DNA of 64,000 bases from VAZQ01 sp050179645. Lineage in GTDB: Bacteria; Pseudomonadota; Alphaproteobacteria; Rhizobiales; Xanthobacteraceae. Shown here in pieces: positions 26,577-35,136 of the stretch. The first letter of the stretch is position 1, and each line of letters starts with the position of its first letter. The notes below the pieces were generated by a model, which was not told the origin of the DNA, ran no database searches, and saw only the letters and a list, made by a program, of their open reading frames with translations. Location: contig JBFXEX010000007.1 in assembly GCA_050179645.1 (NCBI GenBank), positions 13,024 through 77,023 of the forward strand, given 5' to 3'. A program made the translations under genes and the position numbers.

Positions 26577-28169
26577 ATGACAATCAGACGGCGAGAGTTT
26601 CTTCGGGCAGCATCGGCAGGAGCGGCAAGTCTCGCAATGCCGCGTCTTGCGCTGGGGCAGTCCGCGGCCAATACCGTGCTTGCCATTTCCGAATCCGGCG
26701 CCAACAGCGTCGACCCGCACGTGCCGGGCGCGAACCGCGGTTCCTATGAAGTCGCCTGGAATTGCTACGACCGGCTGCTGTCGCTGCAAATCGAAAAGGA
26801 TGCGAACGGGGTCGACCATGCCAACGCCGGCAAGCCGGCCCCCCAGCTCGCCGAGGAATGGGACGAGACCAGCCGCGCCGTCACGTTCAAGCTGCACAAG
26901 AACGCGACGTTTCATAACGGAGCGCCGGTCACCGCGAAGGACGTCAAATGGTCGCTCGATCGCGCGATGGCGGTTGGCGGCAATCCCAGGTTTCAGCTCA
27001 GCACCGGCTCGCTCACCCGTCCGGAGCAGACTGTCGTCGTCGACGATCACACGTTCCGCATCGACTTCGACCGCTACGATCGTCAGTTGCTGCCCAATCT
27101 CGCATTTTCCATTCCCAACGTGCTCAATTCCGAGTTGATCAAGAAGAATGCGGCGGCGAACGATCCCTGGGGGTTCGAATGGTCCAGGAACAATCTGGCC
27201 GGCGGCGGCGCCTACCAGATCGTCAACCGGACGCCGGACTCCATCACTTACGTCCGTTTCGACGACTGGAAATCCGGGCCGCTGCCGAAAACGGAGCGCG
27301 TCATCTGGCGCGTCGTTCCTTCCGCGGCGTCGCGACGGGCGCTGCTCGAGCGCGGCGACGCCGATGTCTCCAACGAGTTCCCGCCCAAGGATGTCGTCGA
27401 GATGGAGCGCGAAGGCAAGCTCAACGTCTTCGCGACGCCGATCGACAATGCGGTGCAGTTTGTCCTGATGAACCGGAAGGTGCCGCCCTTCGACAACGTC
27501 AAGGTGCGTCGCGCCATCGCCCATGCGATCCCTTATCAGAAAATCCTGGACGTCGCGCTCTACAACAAGGTCCGTCCGCTGTTCGGCGGATCGGCAGAGA
27601 TCAAGGATGCAACATGGCCGCAGCCTTCGCCCTACGACACGGACCTTGCGAAGGCGAAATCGTTGCTTGCCGAAGCCGGCCTGGCGGACGGATTCGAGAC
27701 GACCTTTTCGTTCGATGCCGGGAGCGCCGGCATTCTCGAGCCGATGAGCGTGCTTATCCAGGAGAGCCTGGGGCAGATCGGCATCAAGGTGACGCTCGAG
27801 AAGATTTCCGGCTCCAATTGGCGCGCCAGCTTCGCGAACAAGAAGCTCGCTTTTCACACCAATCTGTTCGCCGGCTGGCTCGACAATCCCAACTACTTCT
27901 TCGAGATGGCGTACGGGCCGAAGTCGATCTTCAACTCCGGCAACTACGATGACCCGGCGATGATGGCGTTGGTGCACGAGGCGCGCTTCGAACGCGATCC
28001 GGCCAAATACGAGGCGCTGGTCAAGCAATACATCAAGATCGCGTTCGACGATGTCGCGAGCATCCCGCTCTATCAGCCCTCCGCCTACGTCGCCACGCAG
28101 AAGCGGATCAGCGGCTATCGCTACTGGTTCCACCGGCAGATGGACTATCGCGGCCTCGTCAAGGTTTGA
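26577..28169 (+). CDS. ABC transporter substrate-binding protein, peptide/nickel (SBP_bac_5) family
   Basis: A 530-residue periplasmic binding protein. The N terminus MTIRRREFLRAASAGAAS is a twin-arginine-type signal, so export through Tat is likely. The mature part shows SGANSVDPHVPGANRGSYE, LAEEWDETSRAVTFKLHKNATFHNGAPVTAKDVKWSLDRA (the family signature) and RRAIAHAIPYQKILD. ATG 26577 has GGGAG about nine bases upstream. DppA-type proteins bind di- and oligopeptides or other small solutes, but no permease or ATPase genes follow; the next gene is a membrane protein of another family. Confidence 0.93.
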   Translation: MTIRRREFLRAASAGAASLAMPRLALGQSAANTVLAISESGANSVDPHVPGANRGSYEVAWNCYDRLLSLQIEKDANGVDHANAGKPAPQLAEEWDETSRAVTFKLHKNATFHNGAPVTAKDVKWSLDRAMAVGGNPRFQLSTGSLTRPEQTVVVDDHTFRIDFDRYDRQLLPNLAFSIPNVLNSELIKKNAAANDPWGFEWSRNNLAGGGAYQIVNRTPDSITYVRFDDWKSGPLPKTERVIWRVVPSAASRRALLERGDADVSNEFPPKDVVEMEREGKLNVFATPIDNAVQFVLMNRKVPPFDNVKVRRAIAHAIPYQKILDVALYNKVRPLFGGSAEIKDATWPQPSPYDTDLAKAKSLLAEAGLADGFETTFSFDAGSAGILEPMSVLIQESLGQIGIKVTLEKISGSNWRASFANKKLAFHTNLFAGWLDNPNYFFEMAYGPKSIFNSGNYDDPAMMALVHEARFERDPAKYEALVKQYIKIAFDDVASIPLYQPSAYVATQKRISGYRYWFHRQMDYRGLVKV

Positions 28170-28292
28170 TCGCGGCCGCGAAGGCACTGACGCGCTGGCC
28201 CAACAGTGGCGAGCGCGGCCACGCCCGCAGACGAGGCTTGCGACGGCGGGCATGGATTTGCCGGTTCCGTGCTGTTACCACCGCGCTGCAAC

Positions 28293-29411
28293 ATGCACGG
28301 AACGACTCCATCCTACCGGCCGCCGAAGGGCCTGGTCGCAGTGCTCGCGATGGCGGGAACTCTTGCGGCCGGCGTGGCCGGCGGCTTCCTTGCGCGCTTC
28401 GTCCATCTGCCGTTGCCGTGGTTGCTCGGCCCGCTGGTTGCCATCATGGCGCTGTCGCTCGCCGGCGCGCCGCTCCGGCTGCTGCCGTGGGGCCGTCCGG
28501 CTGGCACCATCGTGGTCGGCGCTTCGATCGGGCTGCAGTTCACCACAACGGTCCTGCTGAAGCTGCTCACGCTCTTGCCGCTGATGATCGGAGCGGGCTT
28601 CGTCTCGACGCTGATCGGCGCGGTCGGTGGGCTGATCTACATGCGCCTCACCGGCGTCGATCGCTGTACGGCATTCTTCGCGACCGTGCCGGGCGGCGTG
28701 ATCGAGACCACGACGCTCGCGCCTTATTACGGCGCCCAGCTCGAGCCGATCATGGTGGCGCAGACCACACGGGTCGCGCTGATCGTGGTATTTGCGCCGT
28801 TTCTGGTGGTTTCGTTCGTCGGTGCCGGCGGGCCAAATCCGCTTCTCGCCATTCCGATCGCGCCGTGGCTGCCGGTGCTGGCGATGCTCGCGGTCTCGGG
28901 GGGCATCAGTGCGCTGCTCTCGCGCCTGCGCTCGCCGAGCGCCTTCCTGCTGCCACCGCTGTTCATCGCCACGCTGTGCAGCGGGCTCGGCTGGATCGAA
29001 GGCCGCATGCCGGACCTGCTGCTGATCGCTGCGCAGATCGTCATCGGCAGTTCTCTTGGCGCGCAATTCCGGCCCGAGTTCCTGACCCGTTTGTTCGGAA
29101 TGCTGTGCGCGGCAAGCGTGGTGCTGATTTTCTCCGGCGGTTCGATGGTGCTGATCGCGGCGGGCACCGCATGGGCAATCGGCTATTCGATCCCGACCAT
29201 GATTCTGGCGATGGCGCCTGCCGGGCTCGCCGAAATGGTGCTGACCGGCAAGCTGCTCGGGCTCGACGCCACCGTCATCACCGGCTTCCAGCTCACCCGC
29301 ATCATTGTGGTGCTGATCTGGTGCCGGACCGCGCTGATCCTGTTCGAACGGCTCGCCGACTGGACCTTCGGCAAGGCGCCGCCGGCGCCCCCCGACGCCC
29401 GGCGCGATTGA
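28293..29411 (+). CDS. AbrB-type membrane protein (Pfam AbrB transporter family, not the transition regulator)
   Basis: A roughly 372-residue hydrophobic protein with about 10-11 membrane helices in two repeats, each beginning like LPWLLGPLVAIMALSLAGAPLRLLPW. Motif-like regions are VVGASIGLQFT, ATVPGGVIETTTLAP and the second-half MILAMAPAGLAEMVLTGKLLGLDATVI. This family is often mislabelled as ammonia monooxygenase or AbrB regulator; it is thought to be a transporter. The chosen ATG 28293 lacks a good ribosome-binding site, and in-frame upstream starts exist. Confidence 0.82.
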   Translation: MHGTTPSYRPPKGLVAVLAMAGTLAAGVAGGFLARFVHLPLPWLLGPLVAIMALSLAGAPLRLLPWGRPAGTIVVGASIGLQFTTTVLLKLLTLLPLMIGAGFVSTLIGAVGGLIYMRLTGVDRCTAFFATVPGGVIETTTLAPYYGAQLEPIMVAQTTRVALIVVFAPFLVVSFVGAGGPNPLLAIPIAPWLPVLAMLAVSGGISALLSRLRSPSAFLLPPLFIATLCSGLGWIEGRMPDLLLIAAQIVIGSSLGAQFRPEFLTRLFGMLCAASVVLIFSGGSMVLIAAGTAWAIGYSIPTMILAMAPAGLAEMVLTGKLLGLDATVITGFQLTRIIVVLIWCRTALILFERLADWTFGKAPPAPPDARRD

Positions 29412-29486
29412 CGACAAGGCGCTTGGCGCTGTGCTAGGAAAGCCCCGAACCGCAAACGGCGCGAGCCGGTCGAGAAAGGGATTTCG

Positions 29487-30446
29487 ATGGCAGCAAACAA
29501 GCAGAAGGTCGGCTGGATCGGCATGGGCCGCATGGGCTATCCCATGGCGGAACGTCTCATCAAGGCCGGCTACGACGTTTCGGTCTGGAACCGCACCCGC
29601 GCCAAGGCCGAGCCGCTGGCCGCCAAGGGCGCGACCGTCGTCGACAATCTGATGGAGCTGAAGGACGTCGACGTGCTGTTCTCGATCGTCGCCACCGGCA
29701 AGGACGTCGATCAGGTCTATTTCGGCAAGAACAGCGTGACCGGTCACGGCGGCAAGCTACCGAAGATCTTTGTCGACTGCTCCACCATTTCGGTGGAAGA
29801 ATCCGCCGCGATCCGCGACAAGCTCAAGCAGCTCGGCAGTGACTTCGTCGCCGCGCCGGTTTCCGGCAACGCCAAGGTGATCAAGGCCGGTAAGCTCTCC
29901 GCGGTCCTGTCGGGACCGGAAGCCGCCTGCAAGGCGGTGACGCCGATGATGGAGGTGGTAGCGCCGCAGGGCGTCTCCTATGTCGGCGAAGGCGAACTGG
30001 CCCGCATCTGCAAGATCGCCCACAATGTCATGCTCGGCGTGGTGATCGAGAACCTGATCGAGATCACGCTCCTGGCCAACAAGATGGGCATCCCGCGCCA
30101 CGCCTTCCTGTCGTTCATCAACAACGGCGTGATGGGCTCGATGTTCACCCGGTACAAGTCGCCGGCGCTGGTCAATCTCGACTGGACCACGACCTTCACG
30201 CCGGAGCTGCTGCGCAAGGACCTTGATCTCGGGCTCGAGCTCGGCCGCGAATACGATGTGCCGATGCCGGTGACGGCGGCGACCCGCGAGGTGCTGCAGA
30301 CGCATTTCGGCGCCGCGACCTTGCAGAAGAACCCGGAGGAATATCTGCAGAAGGATTTCGCCGCGCTGATGGAGACGATGGCGCTGGCCGCCGGCATGAA
30401 GCTCACCAGCGAGAACAAGAACGTCCCGACCGGACTGGAGGGCTGA
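29487..30446 (+). CDS. 3-hydroxyisobutyrate-dehydrogenase-family NAD(P) oxidoreductase
   Basis: A 319-residue beta-hydroxyacid dehydrogenase. It has the Rossmann motif GWIGMGRMGYPMAERLIKAGY, the substrate segment FVDCSTISVEES, the catalytic-region DFVAAPVSGN and the lysine helix CKIAHNVMLG. Members oxidise 3-hydroxyisobutyrate, tartronate semialdehyde or related beta-hydroxy acids. A purine-rich site precedes the ATG. It is followed closely by the Rieske oxygenase and a 2-hydroxyacid dehydrogenase on the same strand, suggesting one operon. Confidence 0.92.
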   Translation: MAANKQKVGWIGMGRMGYPMAERLIKAGYDVSVWNRTRAKAEPLAAKGATVVDNLMELKDVDVLFSIVATGKDVDQVYFGKNSVTGHGGKLPKIFVDCSTISVEESAAIRDKLKQLGSDFVAAPVSGNAKVIKAGKLSAVLSGPEAACKAVTPMMEVVAPQGVSYVGEGELARICKIAHNVMLGVVIENLIEITLLANKMGIPRHAFLSFINNGVMGSMFTRYKSPALVNLDWTTTFTPELLRKDLDLGLELGREYDVPMPVTAATREVLQTHFGAATLQKNPEEYLQKDFAALMETMALAAGMKLTSENKNVPTGLEG

Positions 30447-30528
30447 CCAGGATTGTCATTGCCCGGCTTGACCGCACGATCCAGGCGTTGCGGAATAGAG
30501 GCTGGAAACAATCTAAAGGAGAGGAAAC

Positions 30529-31785
30529 GTGCTCTCTGCCGAAAAAAACAAGCTGCTCACGCAAGTCGGGCCTGGAACCCCGATGGGCGAGTATCTGCGC
30601 CGCTACTGGCAGCCGATCGGCGGCGCGAGCGAACTCGACGATAACCCCGTCAAGGCGATCCGGCTCCTCGGCGAAGACCTCGTGCTCTACAAGGACCTGG
30701 GCGGCCGCTACGGGCTTGTGGACCGGCATTGTCCGCATCGCCGTGCCGATCTGTCCTACGGCTACGTCGAGGAGATCGGCATCCGTTGCAACTATCACGG
30801 CTGGCTCATGGACGAAGCCGGCCGCTGCATCGAGCAGCCGTATGACGACACCGTCAATCCGAACTCGCGCGCCAAGGAGCGCTGCACCACCAAGGCCTAT
30901 CCGGTGAAGGAATGTGCCGGCTTGCTGTTCGCCTATATGGGGCCGCAGCCGGCGCCCGAACTGCCGGTCTGGGAGCCGTTCACCTGGAAGAACGGCTTCC
31001 GCGAGGTCGTGCTGTCCGACATTCCCTGCAACTGGTTCCAGTGCCAGGAAAACTCGTGCGATCCGGTGCATTTCGAGTGGATGCACGACAACTGGTCGCT
31101 GCGGCTCAAGGGGCAGAACGGCCCCTATGCCGCCAAGCACCTCAAGCTCAAGTTCGAGGAGTTCGAGCACGGCTTCATCTATAAGCGGGTGCGTGAAGAT
31201 TCCGACGAGAGTAATCCCTATTGGACCATGGGGCGCATCGCGCTCTGGCCGAACGGCTTCTATCTCGGCACGCACTTCGAGTGGCGGGTGCCGGTCGACG
31301 ACGAGAATACGCTGTCGGTGGCGTGGTTCTTCATGCGCGTGCCGAAGGGACGCGAGCCTTATGAGCAGACGACCGTCCCGACGTGGTGGAGCCCGATCAA
31401 GGACGACAACGGCCGCTGGATCACCAGCCACGTCATCAACCAGGACATCATCGGCTGGGTCGGGCAGGGCACGATCGCCGACCGCACCATGGAGACGCTG
31501 GGCGCGAGCGACCTCGGCATCGTGATGATCCGCAAGCGCTTCTTCGACGACATCGACGCCATGGAACGCGGCGAGGACGTGAAGGGCGCGATCCGCAATC
31601 CGAACGTGGCGCGCTGCGTCGAACTGCCGTATTTCCAGAAGAAGGAATGCATCGAGGGCATCACCCTCGAAGAGCACCAGAAATATCCGCTGCTCAAGGC
31701 GAGACTGAACGCCTTCCGGCACTGCGCCGGCCAGCCGCCGCAGATCCGCCGCGCCTTCGAGGAGGCGATGGGCATCGTGAAGTAG
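30529..31785 (+). CDS. Rieske non-haem iron ring-hydroxylating oxygenase alpha subunit
   Basis: A 418-residue oxygenase. The Rieske [2Fe-2S] ligands are Cys68 and His70 (DRHCPHRR) and Cys87 and His90 (IRCNYHGW). The mononuclear iron site follows in ENSCDPVHFEWMHDNW. The start is GTG at 30529 with GGAGAGG upstream. The C-terminal catalytic domain resembles the phthalate- and vanillate-type oxygenases, which work as alpha-only oligomers with a separate reductase. No reductase is encoded here. Ring hydroxylation or O-demethylation of an aromatic acid is the likely class of reaction. Confidence 0.94.
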   Translation: MLSAEKNKLLTQVGPGTPMGEYLRRYWQPIGGASELDDNPVKAIRLLGEDLVLYKDLGGRYGLVDRHCPHRRADLSYGYVEEIGIRCNYHGWLMDEAGRCIEQPYDDTVNPNSRAKERCTTKAYPVKECAGLLFAYMGPQPAPELPVWEPFTWKNGFREVVLSDIPCNWFQCQENSCDPVHFEWMHDNWSLRLKGQNGPYAAKHLKLKFEEFEHGFIYKRVREDSDESNPYWTMGRIALWPNGFYLGTHFEWRVPVDDENTLSVAWFFMRVPKGREPYEQTTVPTWWSPIKDDNGRWITSHVINQDIIGWVGQGTIADRTMETLGASDLGIVMIRKRFFDDIDAMERGEDVKGAIRNPNVARCVELPYFQKKECIEGITLEEHQKYPLLKARLNAFRHCAGQPPQIRRAFEEAMGIVK

Positions 31786-31878
31786 AGCGCGGCCGCGGTC
31801 ATCCACCGGTGACGCGGCGGGGGAGGGGCGATGCCATGCCGGCAACTTGCGCTGTCTGCGTGCGCTCGAAGTGTGGCG

Positions 31879-32862
31879 ATGAAGATCACGATTCTGGACG
31901 ACTATTTCGACACGCTGCGGACGCTTGCCTGCTTCGGCAAGCTCGCCGGCCACGACGTAACGATCTGGAACGACCACGTGCAGGATGTCGACGCGCTGGC
32001 CGATCGACTGAAAGATGCCGAGGTTCTGGTGCTGATCCGCGAGCGCACCAAGATCCGCACGCCGCTCCTGGAGCGGCTGCCCAAGCTGAAGCTCATCAGC
32101 CAGCGCAGCGTCTATCCGCACATCGACATCGACACCTGTACACGGCTCGGCATCGTGGTGTCGTCGAGCCAGCACCCCGGCACGCCGTCCTACGCCACCG
32201 CCGAGATGACCTGGGGGTTGATCCTCGCCGCCATGCGGCAGATTCCACAGCAGATGGCTTCGCTGAAGGCCGGCAACTGGCAGATGGGCGTCGGCACGAC
32301 GGTCCGCGACAAGACGCTCGGCATCTTCGGCTACGGCCGGATTGGCAGCGTGGTCGCAGGCTACGGCAAGGCGTTCGGCATGAACATTCTGGTCTGGGCG
32401 CGCGAGGCGACGATGGCGCAGGCCCGTGCCGACGGCTTCGCGACCGCGCGCAGCAAGGCGGAGTTTTTCGCGACCTGCGACATCATCACGCTGCACATGC
32501 GGCTGGTCGAGGCGACCCGCCACATCGTCACCGCCGCCGATCTGGCGAGGATGAAACCCACATCGCTTCTCGTCAACACCAGTCGTGCGCCGCTCATCGA
32601 ACCGGGCGCACTGGTCGAGGCGCTGCGCGCCGGCCGGCCCGGCATGGCGGCGGTGGACGTCTTCGAGGACGAGCCGATGCGCGACACGAGCCATCCGCTG
32701 CTCAACATGCCGAACGTGGTGTGCACCCCGCACCTCGGATATGTGTCGCGCGACGAATACGAAATTCAGTTCGCCGACATCTTCGATCAGATCACCGCTT
32801 ATGCGGCCGGCACGCCGATCAACGTCGTCAACCCGGACGTGCTTTCGAAGCGGCGGGAGTGA
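31879..32862 (+). CDS. D-2-hydroxyacid dehydrogenase
   Basis: A 327-residue enzyme of the D-isomer-specific 2-hydroxyacid dehydrogenase family (phosphoglycerate/glyoxylate type). The Rossmann motif is KTLGIFGYGRIGSVVAGYGKAF. Other residues include an Arg after LHMRLVEATR, Glu in DVFEDEP and His in TPHLGY, the Arg-Glu-His set. ATG 31879 begins the family domain (MKITILDD); the upstream in-frame start is not supported by homology. Its site is weak. It follows the Rieske gene after 93 bases, in the same direction. Confidence 0.92.
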   Translation: MKITILDDYFDTLRTLACFGKLAGHDVTIWNDHVQDVDALADRLKDAEVLVLIRERTKIRTPLLERLPKLKLISQRSVYPHIDIDTCTRLGIVVSSSQHPGTPSYATAEMTWGLILAAMRQIPQQMASLKAGNWQMGVGTTVRDKTLGIFGYGRIGSVVAGYGKAFGMNILVWAREATMAQARADGFATARSKAEFFATCDIITLHMRLVEATRHIVTAADLARMKPTSLLVNTSRAPLIEPGALVEALRAGRPGMAAVDVFEDEPMRDTSHPLLNMPNVVCTPHLGYVSRDEYEIQFADIFDQITAYAAGTPINVVNPDVLSKRRE

Positions 32863-32913
32863 AATACTCGCCCGGCTCATCATTTGGCTGCGCATCGCGG
32901 CAGTCGTGACTGA

Positions 32914-33052
32914 GCCCTCTCCCCTTGTGGGAGAGGGCAGCCGCAGCCTGTCAACAGGTCGGGGTGGGAGAGGGGTATTGATGAGATATACCCCTATCCC
33001 ATGTCGATGCGTCGACGGGCCGGTGTTGCCCTCTCCCACAAGGGGAGAGGGC
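32914..33052. repeat. Exact 25-base inverted repeat between convergent genes
   Basis: GCCCTCTCCCCTTGTGGGAG... (32914-32938) and its exact reverse complement (33028-33052) flank about 90 bases between the convergent dehydrogenase and GMC genes. It may act as a bidirectional terminator, though there is no T-run. The same kind of G/C repeat occurs in other intergenic spaces here. Confidence 0.85.
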
Positions 33053-33096
33053 ACAATCACTGCGACCACGCCGCGGGCACGACCATAGTGCGTGCG

Positions 33097-34776
33097 CTAC
33101 GGCTGCGCGTTGATCGCGGCGGAAATCTTCTCCGCCAGCATGATGGTCGGGATGTTGGTGTTGCCGCGCGGCGCGGTCGGCATCAGCGAGGCGTCGACCA
33201 CGCGTAGGGCCTCGAAGCCGCGCACGCGGCCGGCGGTGTCGGTGACGGCGTCGCGGTCGTCGGCCGCGCCCATGCGGCAGGTGCCAACCGGATGGAACGT
33301 GCCGGCGACGTTCTCGCGGATGTGCTCGGCCAGAGCCTCGTCATCGGCGGCCAGTTCGGCGAGATCGACCTTGCGGTCGGCGAGCGTCGAGAAGATCGGA
33401 CCGGCGAGCGGCGGCACGAGATCGATCAGCTTGGCGATGACGGCGCTCTGCATCTTGTTCTTGGTATTGATGCGGTTGAGCCGCCGCAGCCGGTCGCTGA
33501 ACTTGACCGGGAAAGTGACGCTGCTCATGGCGCGCACCTTCTCGTGCGTCAGCACGTCGACTGCGCGCCGGAAGCCCTGCATGAACCGCTTGAGATCGAG
33601 GTCGTGGCCGGTGAAGTTGAATTCGACCAGCGGTGGCGCGTCGTCGCCCTGCAACGAGACCCGGCCGCGCACCATCGGCTTGAGCAGGGTCGGGGCGAGA
33701 TTGGCGACCTGGAAGCCGAGCGGGCTCCACGACGTCTTGCACTGCACGTTGATGTACATGTCGAGCGGCGGCGCGCCGGGCAGACCGGACGAATAGCGAA
33801 ACGCCGTCATCGGGTGCGGACGCAGCCATTCGGCCTGCCGTGCATCGCGGTTCTGTAAGAGGCCGAGAAATACGATCGCGTGGTTCGATAGGTTCTCGCC
33901 GACGCCTGGCAAGTCGGCGCGCAGCTCGATGCCCTGCTCGCGCAGATGCCGTGCCGGCCCGATCCCCATCCGCATGAGAAACGCCGGCGAATGGATGCCG
34001 CCCATCGAGACGATGATCTCGCGCGCGGAGAAGTGCTTCTGTTCGCCGCCGACAATGACGTTGACGCCGGTGGCGCGTTTGCCGTCGAACGTCACCGTGG
34101 TCGCATGGGCGCCGTTGACGATTGTCAGGTTGGGGCGGGCGCGCACGGTCGCATCGAGATAGCAGATCGCCGCCGAGGCGCGCTTGTCGGGCCAGTTGCT
34201 CATCGGCACCGCGCCATAGCCGTCGCGGAAGTCGGTATTCATGTCGGCGATGAACGGAAACTGGTGCTCCTGCGCGTAAACGTGCACGGCCTTCGACAGC
34301 GGCGCCCAGTCGTCCTGCCGGGTGCGGCGGACCGGCACCGGGCCGTCCTTGCCGTGCTGATCGCCGCCAAAGTCCATGTCATGTTCGAGCTTGCGGAAGA
34401 ACGGCAGCACATCGTTCCAGCCCCAGCCGGCTGCGCCCAGCGCCTCCCACTCGGCGTAGTCGTCGGGCGTGCCGCGATAGGCGATCATGCCCATGACGGA
34501 TGAGCCGCCGCCCATGATCCGGCCCTGCGAGAAGCCGGTGAGCGGCGAGTTGTCCTTGCGCCGCCAGTGCACCTTGAGTTCCGGCCAGAAATACGCGTCG
34601 TTGTAATAGGAGGTGGCGTAGGTATCGAGCACGTCGGCCGGTTCCTGGCCGGGCGGCGTATCCGGCCCGGCTTCGAGCAGCAGCACCTGCCGGCTCGATC
34701 GCGCAGACAACCGGTTGGCGAGCACACAGCCGGCCGCGCCGCCGCCGATGATGATGGTGTCGTAGCCTTGAGCCAT
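33097..34776 (-). CDS. GMC family FAD oxidoreductase
   Basis: A 559-residue glucose-methanol-choline oxidoreductase. The FAD dinucleotide motif is YDTIIIGGGAAGCVLANRLS, followed by VLLLEAGPD; the GMC-1 signature is GRIMGGGSSVMGMIAYRG; the GMC-2 region is IIVSMGGIHSPAFLMRMGIGP; and the catalytic His sits in GTFHPVGTCRMG. Members oxidise alcohols such as choline, polyethylene glycol or aromatic alcohols. No betaine genes adjoin, so choline is not indicated. It is convergent with the upstream 2-hydroxyacid dehydrogenase and divergent from the CocE-type hydrolase. Confidence 0.93.
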   Translation of the reverse strand: MAQGYDTIIIGGGAAGCVLANRLSARSSRQVLLLEAGPDTPPGQEPADVLDTYATSYYNDAYFWPELKVHWRRKDNSPLTGFSQGRIMGGGSSVMGMIAYRGTPDDYAEWEALGAAGWGWNDVLPFFRKLEHDMDFGGDQHGKDGPVPVRRTRQDDWAPLSKAVHVYAQEHQFPFIADMNTDFRDGYGAVPMSNWPDKRASAAICYLDATVRARPNLTIVNGAHATTVTFDGKRATGVNVIVGGEQKHFSAREIIVSMGGIHSPAFLMRMGIGPARHLREQGIELRADLPGVGENLSNHAIVFLGLLQNRDARQAEWLRPHPMTAFRYSSGLPGAPPLDMYINVQCKTSWSPLGFQVANLAPTLLKPMVRGRVSLQGDDAPPLVEFNFTGHDLDLKRFMQGFRRAVDVLTHEKVRAMSSVTFPVKFSDRLRRLNRINTKNKMQSAVIAKLIDLVPPLAGPIFSTLADRKVDLAELAADDEALAEHIRENVAGTFHPVGTCRMGAADDRDAVTDTAGRVRGFEALRVVDASLMPTAPRGNTNIPTIMLAEKISAAINAQP

Positions 34777-34959
34777 GAACTATCCGGTATGGAGGGTGGT
34801 TCGTCGCCGGTATAGAAGGTGCGATCGATTGAAGCATTTCGCGCGTAAGGCGCAAAGACCCAGGCGGCCGGTCGTGACCATCGGAGATACGTCAGGCCTT
34901 CAGGACGACCGCGTTCGGTGCTAGTACTCATAGAGAACACTGTTCAGCGTCTGTGCTTG

Positions 34960-35082
34960 TGTCCCGGGCGCAGCGCAGCACGAAGTGATGCGCTGCAGAC
35001 CCGGGACCGTAACGAACTCCGGCGTATCCTGGCGGTCCCGGGTCAGCGCAGCAGCATTTCATGCTGCAGCGCGCCCGGGACA
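34960..35082. repeat. Inverted repeat upstream of the CocE-like gene
   Basis: TGTCCCGGGCGCAGCGCAGC at 34960 onward and its near reverse complement ending at 35082 (GCAGCGCGCCCGGGACA) flank an internal pair GACCCGGGACC/GGTCCCGGGTC. It lies between the divergent GMC and CocE-like genes. Confidence 0.75.
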
Positions 35083-35136
35083 AACCGGCGGCTACCTTTC
35101 GCTTCCTTCCTTCACGGCAAACCCTGCCTCCCAGCC

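Noticed and set aside
26007..28253. 748-codon minus-strand frame opposite the peptide-type binding protein
   Set aside because: High-GC antisense artefact: the plus strand has a Tat signal, ribosome site and family motifs, whereas the minus frame has none.
28275..29747. Minus-strand frame rich in Gln/Arg/His opposite the AbrB-type gene
   Set aside because: It shows composition bias only and has no domain; the plus-strand protein has clear membrane helices.
32914..33052. CRISPR-like array in the G/C repeats
   Set aside because: Only two inverted arms per locus exist; there are no regularly spaced direct repeats with unique spacers and no cas genes.
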